From Xanthobacteraceae bacterium (GTDB taxonomy: Bacteria > Pseudomonadota > Alphaproteobacteria > Rhizobiales > Xanthobacteraceae): a DNA stretch of 6,162 nucleotides. The translations under genes were made by a program, and so were the position numbers. A model generated the notes under the pieces. It had not been told where the DNA came from, did no database searches, and worked only from the letters and a program-made list of their open reading frames with translations. Where the stretch lies: contig JASHXX010000093.1 of the NCBI GenBank assembly GCA_030043335.1, forward strand, positions 1 to 6,162, written 5' to 3'. Shown here one piece after another: positions 1-5,334 of this stretch (within the stretch, counting starts at the first letter, position 1; the number at the start of each line of letters is the position of its first letter).

Positions 1-188
1 AATACCCCGCTGAAGGGCAGCACGACGATGTTGCGGCTCTGCCGCTCGACGTCGCCGCACCTGTCGGACACGTTGCGCGCCGCGAACAGGCCTATCTGCA
101 ACGTCGTGCTTTCGAACAGCGTGCGCCGGGTGACGTTCATCGGCCAATTTTCCCAATCATAGGACCGCGCGAGTTGCGCTTCTGCCAT
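1..188 (-). CDS. AraC-family transcriptional regulator, N-terminal fragment (runs off left edge)
   Basis: A minus-strand reading frame opens right after the permease stop and stays open to the left edge. From the ATG at 188 it begins MAEAQLARSYDWENWP, and a second in-frame ATG at 140 begins MNVTRRTLFES. The following residues, with the stretch CGDVERQSRNIVVLPFSGVF, resemble from memory the N-terminal sensory half of AraC-type regulators common in Bradyrhizobium and relatives. The DNA-binding C-terminal helix-turn-helix half would lie outside the window, so the family call rests on this short stretch only. The start is uncertain: neither ATG has a strong ribosome binding site, and a weak GGGAAA lies upstream of 140. 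I give the longer form because it follows the permease by only 27 nt in the same orientation, which suggests co-transcription. The ligand and targets are unknown. Confidence 0.5.
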   Translation of the reverse strand, partial: MAEAQLARSYDWENWPMNVTRRTLFESTTLQIGLFAARNVSDRCGDVERQSRNIVVLPFSGV

Positions 189-215
189 CGCTTTCGCCGC
201 GCCGGAAACGAGAAC

Positions 216-1538
216 TTACCCGATCCAGAACTTGACCGCGAAGATGACCGCGAGCACCAGCACCGCCGGCTTGGCCTCGGCGAACTTGCCGCAGATGAGC
301 TTCGCCAGCGCATAGGTGATGAAGCCGAGCCCGATGCCGGTCGCTATCGAGTAGGTGAGCGGCATCGTCACCGCCGCGACCACTGCCGGCGCCGCCTCGG
401 TGATGTCGTCCCAGTCGATCTCGGCCAGGGCGCGCGCCATGACGCAGGCGACATAAAGGAGCGCCGCCGACGAGGCATAGGCCGGCACCATGCCGGCAAG
501 CGGCGCGAAGAACAGCGCCGCCAGAAACAGCACCGCGACGACGAGCGCGGTGAGCCCGGTGCGCCCGCCGGCGGAGACGCCGGCCGCGCTCTCGATGTAG
601 CTCGTGGTCGTCGAGGTGCCGATCAGCGCGCCGAACATGGCGGCGAAGCTGTCGGCGATCAGCGCCTGCTTCATCCGCGGCAGATTGCCCTCGGCGTCGG
701 TCAGGCCGGCGCGATGGGTGACGCCAATGAGCGTGCCGGAAATACGTCGACGAACAGGAAGCTAAAGATGACGATCAGGAACGAGCCCTCGGCGATGCGG
801 GAGAAGTCGAGCTTGAACAGCGTCGGCTCGAGCGACGGCGGCAGCGAGACGACGCCGCCAAAATGCGCGAGTCCGAGCGGGATGCCGATCACGGTAACGA
901 TCAGGATGCCGAGCAGCGTGCCGCCGATGATCCGCCAGTAGTTGAGCGCGGTGATCAGAACCAAGCCGAACAGGCACAGGATCGCCGCCGGATTGCGCAG
1001 GTCGCCGAGCGTGACCAGGGTCGCCGGCGAGGCGACGACGATCCTTGCCTCCTCGAGCGCGATGATGCCGAGAAACAAGCCGACGCCGGCCGAGATCGCG
1101 AGCTTGAGATTCCTGGGTATAGAATTGATGATGTATTCGCGGATCCGGAAGATCGAGATCAGAAAGAAGATCACCCCCGAGCAGAACACCGCGGCGAGCG
1201 CCTGCTGCCAGGTGTATTTCATCGCCAGCACGACGGTGAAGGCGAAGAACGCATTGAGCCCCATGCCCGGCGCAAGCGCGATCGGATAATTGGCGTAGAG
1301 CGCCATCACCGTGGTCGAGACCGCAGCCGCAATGCAGGTGGCAACGAACACCGCGCCCTTGTCCATCCCGGCATTGCCGAGGATCTGCGGATTGACGAAG
1401 ACTATGTAGACCATCGTCAGGAACGTGGTGAGACCGGCGACCAATTCGGTGCGCGGTCGAGCCCGATTTGTTCAGATCGAAGACGCGGTCGAAAACGGAC
1501 GGCGCGCTAGGCGCGCCCGGTGTAGCGGCTTGATCCAT
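216..1538 (-). pseudogene. AzgA-type NCS2 guanine/hypoxanthine permease, double frameshift
   Basis: Three consecutive frames together give one permease of about 440 residues, the usual length for AzgA-like NCS2 proton symporters that import hypoxanthine, adenine or guanine through the inner membrane. Frame A (from ATG 1538) gives MDQAATP...FDLNKSGST. Frame B, from about 1453 to 740, holds VAGLTTFLTMVYIVFVNP, NYPIALAPGMGLNAFFAF, INSIPRNLKLAISAGVGLFLG and FSFLFVDVF. Frame C, from about 739 to 216, holds TLIGVTHRAGLTD, GTSTTTSYIESAAGV (substrate-site motif, with its Glu), FFAPLAGMVPAYA and EIDWDDITEA. Lesions are a net 2-nt loss near 1454 and a 7-nt loss at 739/740, judged against the family consensus. 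AGGGG at 1546-1550 (minus) is a good ribosome binding site for ATG 1538. As written, translation from 1538 keeps about 28 correct residues and stops at 764-762, so the gene should be inactive unless the lesions are sequence errors. The family call is strong; the exact substrate is not determined. Confidence 0.9.
1501..1517. repeat. Perfect hairpin, 7-bp stem and 3-nt loop, in the permease start region
   Basis: GGCGCGC (1501-1507) and GCGCGCC (1511-1517) are perfect inverted copies around the loop TAG. On the minus strand they fall at about codons 8-13 of the permease (the GAPSAP stretch), 21-38 nt after the start codon. Such an all-GC stem could slow early translation or be chance in GC-rich DNA. 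There is no U-tract to make it a terminator. Confidence 0.5.
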
Positions 1539-1609
1539 GGCTTTTCCCCTCAGCGCGCAACGTCTATATCACAAAGGGGCTGGTCGCGGCAGACGACGGA
1601 GCTCGTCCG
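1539..1609. promoter_or_regulatory. Divergent intergenic region between permease and cioA
   Basis: Only 71 nt separate the outward-facing starts at 1538 (minus) and 1610 (plus), so both promoters must lie here or inside the neighbouring coding sequence. The only AT-rich patch is TATATC at 1565-1570, which could serve as a -10 element on either strand (TATAGA on the minus strand, 1568-1563). No matching -35 box is convincing. No FNR/FixK-type TTGAT-N4-ATCAA box is seen, although oxygen control of a bd oxidase would be expected. Ribosome binding sites are AGGGG at 1546-1550 (minus) and GGAG at 1598-1601 (plus). Confidence 0.45.
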
Positions 1610-3004
1610 ATGGCGCTCGATCCGGTGTTGCTGTCGCGCCTGCAATGGGCCTGGGTGATCGCCTGGCACATCCTGTTGCCGGCCTTCACCGTCGGGCTTG
1701 CCTCCTACATCGCGGTGCTCGAGGGGCTCTATTTCTTCACCGGCCGCGACATCTGGTTCCGCATCTCCGGCTTCTGGACCCGAATCTTCGCCGTCTCGTT
1801 CGGGATGGGGGTGGTTTCCGGCGTCATCATGCCGTTCCAGTTCGGCACCAATTGGAGCCGCTTCACCGACGCCACCGCCGACGTGATCTCGCCGCTGCTC
1901 GCCTATGAGGGGCTGATGGCGTTTTTTCTCGAGGCCTCGTTTCTCGGCGTCCTCCTGTTCGGCCGGTGGCTGGTGCCGACCTGGGCGCATTTTTTCGCCG
2001 CGCTCATGGTCGCGTTCGGAACGCTGTTGTCCTCGTTCTGGATTCTGGCGACCAATTCGTGGATGCAGACGCCCGCCGGCTATCAGCTCGTCGATGGACG
2101 ATTCGAGCCGGTCGACTGGTTCGCGATCGTCTTCAGTCCCTCGTTTCCCTACCGGTTCATGCACAATGTCAATGCCTTCTACATCACCACCGCCTTCGTG
2201 GTGATGGGGGTCGGCGCCTGGCTGATCCGCCGCGAGCGCGCGGTCGAGGATGCGCGCATGATGGTGCGCATGGCGCTCGACCTTCTGATCATCATCGTCC
2301 CGCTGCAGATCTTTCTCGGCGATCAGCACGGCTTGAACACGCTCGAATACCAGCCGGCGAAGCTTGCCGCGATCGAAGGCCGTTACGACACCGCACGGCC
2401 GACGCCGCTGACGCTGTTCGGCATTCCCGACGACGACGCCGCGACCATGCGCTACGCGATCGAGATTCCGGATCTGGGCAGTCTCATTCTCACCCATTCC
2501 TGGAACGGCACGATCAAGGGGCTCAAGGAATGGCCGGCCGACCAGCGCCCGCCGGTTGCGCCGCCATTCTTCGCCTTTCGCGTGATGGTCGGCATCGGCG
2601 TCATCATGCTGCTGGTCGCGATCGCGGGCCAATTCCTGAAGCTGCGCGGCCGGCTCTGGGACTCGGCATGGTTCCTGCTGCTGTGCCGATGGACGGCGCC
2701 GCTCGGCTTCATCGCGGTGATCGCGGGATGGGTCACGACCGAAGTCGGCCGCCAGCCCTGGACGGTGTACGGGCTGCTGCGCACGGCGGATTCGGTGTCG
2801 CCGTCGCTCACCTCAGCCGACGTCACCGCGTCGCTTTTGCTCTACGTCGCCGTCTATCTGATCATGTTCCCGACCGGCATTGCCTTCATGGCCGGGCTGG
2901 TGCGCCGCGGACCGCGGGAGCCGGAACCGCAGCCGCAGCTGATCGAAAGCGGGCGCCCGAACCAGCCGTTCGAGAACGCCGCGCGGATTGCCGCGCAATC
3001 GTGA
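1610..3004 (+). CDS. cioA: Cytochrome bd (CIO-type) ubiquinol oxidase subunit I
   Basis: This 464-residue multi-pass membrane protein is the haem-carrying subunit of a bd-type quinol oxidase, which oxidises quinol and reduces oxygen to water at the cytoplasmic membrane without pumping protons. Residues equivalent to those known in E. coli CydA are all visible: His20 (His19), Glu100 and Glu108 (Glu99, Glu107), His185 (His186), Lys251 and Glu256 of the quinol-binding Q-loop (Lys252, Glu257), Arg324 and Met326 (Arg391 and Met393, the haem b558 ligand), and Glu378 and Arg381 in the GRQPW motif (Glu445, Arg448). Glu256 to Arg324 spans 68 residues against 134 in E. coli, so this is the short-Q-loop form typical of cyanide-insensitive oxidases (CioA) and explains the shorter length. 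The start at 1610 has GGAG 8 nt upstream (1598-1601). The stop is 13 nt before the cioB start, so the two form an operon. Cyanide resistance is a family inference, not visible in the sequence. Confidence 0.96.
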   Translation: MALDPVLLSRLQWAWVIAWHILLPAFTVGLASYIAVLEGLYFFTGRDIWFRISGFWTRIFAVSFGMGVVSGVIMPFQFGTNWSRFTDATADVISPLLAYEGLMAFFLEASFLGVLLFGRWLVPTWAHFFAALMVAFGTLLSSFWILATNSWMQTPAGYQLVDGRFEPVDWFAIVFSPSFPYRFMHNVNAFYITTAFVVMGVGAWLIRRERAVEDARMMVRMALDLLIIIVPLQIFLGDQHGLNTLEYQPAKLAAIEGRYDTARPTPLTLFGIPDDDAATMRYAIEIPDLGSLILTHSWNGTIKGLKEWPADQRPPVAPPFFAFRVMVGIGVIMLLVAIAGQFLKLRGRLWDSAWFLLLCRWTAPLGFIAVIAGWVTTEVGRQPWTVYGLLRTADSVSPSLTSADVTASLLLYVAVYLIMFPTGIAFMAGLVRRGPREPEPQPQLIESGRPNQPFENAARIAAQS

Positions 3005-3017
3005 TCGGGAGGAAGCG

Positions 3018-4022
3018 ATGGTCCTCGATCTGGTGCCGCTGTGGACCGCTCTCCTCGCGCTCGCGGTGTTCTACTACGTGGTATTCGACGGCTTCGATCT
3101 CGGCGTCGGCATGCTCTACGGGCTGATGCCCGGCGAAGCGGCGCGGCGCATTGCGATGAGCTCGATCGCGCCGATCTGGGACGGCAACGAGACCTGGCTG
3201 GTGTTCGGCGGCATCGGCCTGATGGCGGCGTTTCCGCTGGCCTTCGCGATCATCATTCCCGCGGTCTATTTCCCGATCCTGATGATGCTCCTGGCGCTAG
3301 TCTTCCGCGGCGTCGCTTTCGAATTCCGGTTCAAGCACCCGGCGGTGCGGCGCTTCTGGGACGGCGCGTTCTGCGGCGGCTCGCTCGTTGCCACCTTTGC
3401 GCAAGGCGTGGTGCTCGGCGCCTTCATCCAGGGCTTCAAGGTCGAGGGCCGGCACTTTGCCGGCACCTCGTTCGATTGGGTCGCGCCGTTTCCGCTGGCG
3501 ATCGGGCTGGCGCTGATGTTCGGCTATGGCCTGCTCGGCGCCGGCTGGCTCATCCTCAAGACCGAAGGCGATTTGCAGCGCTGGGCGCGCCGCGCCGGCC
3601 AGGTTTGTCTGATCGCGGTGCTTGCCGCGATCCTCGCGGTCAGCCTGTGGACGCCCGAGACCCACGCCGACATCGCGCGGCGCTGGTTCAGCTGGCCGGA
3701 CATCGCCTTGCTGGCGCCGGTCCCGATCATCACCGCGCTCATTGCCGGCGGCGAGTGGTACGCGCTGCGCAGCCGGCACGAATTGCTGCCGTTCCTCGGC
3801 GCGGTCGGGCTGTTCCTGATGTCCTTCATCGGCATCGCCATCAGCCTGTGGCCGATGATCGTGCCGTATCACTACACGCTGTGGCAGGCGGCATCGTCGC
3901 CGAGCACGCAGGCCTTCCTGCTGATCGGCACGCTGCTCCTCCTTCCAGTGATCCTAATGTACACCGCCTGGTCGTACTGGGTCTTCCGCGGCAAGGTCGG
4001 CGATAGCGCGGGGTACCATTAG
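3018..4022 (+). CDS. cioB: Cytochrome bd (CIO-type) ubiquinol oxidase subunit II
   Basis: This 334-residue membrane protein is the CydB/CioB partner that forms the heterodimer with subunit I. Family-typical stretches are VFDGFDLGVGML (residues 22-33), WDGNETWLVFGG (54-65), FRGVAFEFRFK (about 94-104) and, near the C-terminus, SLWPMIVPYHYTLWQAASSPSTQ. The length fits CioB-type subunits, which are shorter than the 379-residue E. coli CydB. The ATG at 3018 is chosen because GGGAGGAA (3007-3014) lies just upstream; an in-frame ATG at 2988 lies inside the end of cioA and adds a hydrophilic, atypical leader (PRNRDREEA). The gene starts 13 nt after the cioA stop and is surely co-transcribed with it. 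No CydX-like short membrane ORF is evident in the 388 nt that follow, and no cydDC exporter genes are present, which is common for CIO operons. Confidence 0.95.
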   Translation: MVLDLVPLWTALLALAVFYYVVFDGFDLGVGMLYGLMPGEAARRIAMSSIAPIWDGNETWLVFGGIGLMAAFPLAFAIIIPAVYFPILMMLLALVFRGVAFEFRFKHPAVRRFWDGAFCGGSLVATFAQGVVLGAFIQGFKVEGRHFAGTSFDWVAPFPLAIGLALMFGYGLLGAGWLILKTEGDLQRWARRAGQVCLIAVLAAILAVSLWTPETHADIARRWFSWPDIALLAPVPIITALIAGGEWYALRSRHELLPFLGAVGLFLMSFIGIAISLWPMIVPYHYTLWQAASSPSTQAFLLIGTLLLLPVILMYTAWSYWVFRGKVGDSAGYH

Positions 4023-4042
4023 GGCGTGTGGACATCGATCGA

Positions 4043-4054
4043 ATTTCGCGAAAT
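4043..4054. repeat. 12-bp perfect palindrome ATTTCGCGAAAT
   Basis: The sequence ATTTCGCGAAAT is its own reverse complement. It begins 21 nt after the cioB stop and overlaps the first 2 bases of the adjacent 9-bp inverted repeat. The symmetry would suit a dimeric regulator, but its position behind an operon and far from the next start gives no clear role. Confidence 0.4.
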
Positions 4055-4080
4055 GTCCGCTGCCGACCCGGAGCGGACAT
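4053..4080. repeat. Inverted repeat, 9-bp perfect stem (possible dispersed palindrome or cioAB transcript end)
   Basis: ATGTCCGCT (4053-4061) and AGCGGACAT (4072-4080) are perfect inverted copies around a 10-nt GC-rich loop, starting 31 nt after the cioB stop. No T-run follows, so it is not a standard intrinsic terminator, but it could protect or end the cioAB mRNA. From memory, palindromes of the ATGTCCGCT...AGCGGACAT kind occur repeatedly between genes in Bradyrhizobium-like genomes; that link is recollection, not demonstrated here. Confidence 0.6.
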
Positions 4081-4261
4081 AAGCGGCGCAGGATTTCGGG
4101 CGTCCAGTCGCGAGTTCCCACTAGTGATTGTGACAGCAATTTGACAGTAGAGCCGCTGATGCGGTCGATGCGGAAAAATCGGTTCGATCGATCATAGCCG
4201 CTCAAAAAAATTCGAGGCGGCGTTGGAACTGATAGAGCTGAGAAGCGTTCCGGCTGCTGAA

Positions 4262-4281
4262 CCCGCGTGATGTTCCGCGGG
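4262..4281. repeat. Short GC-rich hairpin, 6-bp stem
   Basis: CCCGCG (4262-4267) pairs perfectly with CGCGGG (4276-4281) around the loop TGATGTTC. No T-run follows on either strand, so a terminator function is doubtful. It lies 129 nt before the hydrolase start. Confidence 0.3.
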
Positions 4282-4346
4282 GCTTAGAAAATTCTGCAGC
4301 CAACCCCACTACTCCCGGCGGCGGCCGCCAGGCGGCTCGAGACATC

Positions 4347-4394
4347 GCTCAGTGGTCTCTGCAATTAACAGCTTAGTGGTCTCTGCAATGAACA
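4347..4394 (+). repeat. Two tandem copies of a 24-nt unit upstream of the hydrolase gene
   Basis: Positions 4347-4370 and 4371-4394 are head-to-tail copies of one 24-nt unit, matching at 22 of 24 positions. The shared core is AGTGGTCTCTGCAAT followed by TAACA or GAACA, and the only differences are C/T at unit position 4 and T/G at position 20. The block ends 16 nt before the ATG at 4411, just ahead of the GGAG ribosome binding site. No third copy is seen on either side. The position would suit a tandem operator or a 5'-untranslated element of the hydrolase mRNA, but a simple local duplication is equally possible. Confidence 0.75.
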
Positions 4395-4410
4395 TTAGCG
4401 GAGCTTCATC

Positions 4411-5151
4411 ATGAAACACTTGATTCTGGCTCTCCTCACCGGCGCCGCTCTAGCGGCGTCATCCCCTGCATACGCCGCCGTCAAGACTATCGTTCTGGTC
4501 CACGGCGCCTTCGCCGATGGTTCCGGATGGAAGCCGGTGGCGGATATTCTCCAGAGTCACGGTTACACGGCACTTGTCGTCCAGGAGCCGGAGACGAGTT
4601 TCGCGGCAGACGTGGCTGCGACGCGCCGCGTTCTCGATAAGGCGGGTCCTTGTGTACTGGTCGGCCATAGTTATGGCGGGATGATCATCACCGAGACGGG
4701 AGCGCATCCCGACGTCAAGGCTCTTGTTTATGTAGCGGCCACGCAACCGGACGTCGGTGAGGGTCTGTCTGATCTGTCGAGCAAGATGCCGGCGGCCGCC
4801 AAGAGCATCGGGCCGGTCGGCGACGGCTTTCTGGCAGTCAACTCCGATGCGTTTCCCGATGACTTCGCTGCAGACGCTCCCAAACCGGTCGCGCGGTTTA
4901 TGGCGATATCCCAAGTGCCGACTTCAGCTGAAGCATTTGGCGCCGAGGCCACGGTTGCGGCTTGGAAACAAAAGCCGAGCTACGCAGTAATTCCGATGCA
5001 GGACCGAATGATCAATCCGGACCTCGAGCGATTCATGACGAAGCGGGCGAAATCGCAAGTCATCGAACTTCCGGGCAGCCATGCGATCTTTCTGTCGCAC
5101 GCATCCGAGGTGGCAGCATTGATCGAAAAAGCGGCTACGGAAGCAAAATAG
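4411..5151 (+). CDS. Secreted alpha/beta hydrolase (esterase-like)
   Basis: This 246-residue serine hydrolase has an N-terminal Sec signal peptide (MKHLILALLTGAALAA, probable cleavage after AYA, residue 22), so it should act in the periplasm or outside the cell. The fold signature is clear: VLVHGAFADGSGW (residues 28-40, oxyanion region), nucleophile elbow GHSYGG (85-90) with Ser87, probable acid Asp198 in MQDRMINPDLERFM, and catalytic His224 in LPGSHAIFLSH. It belongs to the small EstC/salicylate-esterase-like group often annotated simply as alpha/beta hydrolase; the substrate cannot be read from the sequence. The start has GGAG at 4400-4403, 7 nt upstream. The gene is complete and undamaged. 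It uses more A/T-ending codons than cioAB (for example GGC CAT AGT TAT at the nucleophile elbow), hinting at a different origin. An epoxide-hydrolase-like gene lies 183 nt downstream on the same strand. Confidence 0.9.
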   Translation: MKHLILALLTGAALAASSPAYAAVKTIVLVHGAFADGSGWKPVADILQSHGYTALVVQEPETSFAADVAATRRVLDKAGPCVLVGHSYGGMIITETGAHPDVKALVYVAATQPDVGEGLSDLSSKMPAAAKSIGPVGDGFLAVNSDAFPDDFAADAPKPVARFMAISQVPTSAEAFGAEATVAAWKQKPSYAVIPMQDRMINPDLERFMTKRAKSQVIELPGSHAIFLSHASEVAALIEKAATEAK

Positions 5152-5334
5152 GCCAGCGTTCGGCGCCGCCAACAGACTTTCTACAAACCGCAGTTTGCGG
5201 GCATTGCTACGTCAAGACCGGCAACAAGAGCCGGCGAATTGTCCAATCCCATCGCCGCGCGCGAGAAGCGCAACGCCACATCTGCTGCCTGACCCCGCCA
5301 CTCCAGCCGGCCATCAGAGCAAGGAGAGGGATCC

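Larger units (their letters stand above)
4023..4410. other. 388-nt non-coding region between cioB and the secreted hydrolase
   Basis: I see no plausible gene on either strand here: the reading frames are short and their translations resemble nothing. Base composition is visibly more AT-rich than the cio genes, with patches such as CTCAAAAAAATTCG (4200-4213). It holds a 12-bp palindrome (4043-4054), a 9-bp inverted repeat (4053-4080), a GC-rich hairpin (4262-4281), and two tandem 24-nt units (4347-4394). A perfect TTGACA occurs at 4141-4146 but lacks a recognisable -10 box. The cioAB transcript must end, and the hydrolase promoter must begin, within this stretch. Confidence 0.7.

Noticed and set aside
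174..941. Plus-strand open frame of 255 codons opposite the permease
   Set aside because: Low-complexity charged translation that mirrors the permease in the antisense direction; no recognisable motif.
216..1538. Programmed ribosomal frameshifting in the permease
   Set aside because: There is no slippery heptamer at either site, two separate shifts would be needed, and the 7-nt loss removes conserved residues.
1550..2632. Long minus-strand open frame (360 codons) opposite cioA
   Set aside because: The translation is rich in Arg, Asp, Glu and His with no domain pattern, as expected for the antisense shadow of a high-GC membrane-protein gene; cioA explains the region.
2988..3017. Upstream ATG at 2988 as the cioB start
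   Set aside because: It overlaps the end of cioA, lacks a good ribosome binding site and adds a charged leader not typical of the family; ATG 3018 has GGGAGGAA just ahead.
4122..4132. CACTAGTGATT and, further on, GCGGCCGC (4321-4328), resembling a TA-cloning-vector polylinker
   Set aside because: The match is only 11 nt, the bases before it are not the expected EcoRI site, the two sites are about 190 nt apart, and no vector sequence follows; coincidence is more likely than contamination.
4141..4146. Perfect TTGACA as a -35 box for the secreted hydrolase
   Set aside because: At spacings of 16-18 nt the bases are GTCGAT-like with no resemblance to TATAAT, and it would leave an untranslated leader of about 240 nt.
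5218..5234. CCGGC/GCCGG hairpin (with a 5-bp neighbour at 5188-5200) as a terminator after the secreted hydrolase
   Set aside because: The stems are only 5 bp and no T-run follows; hairpins this small are frequent by chance at this GC content.
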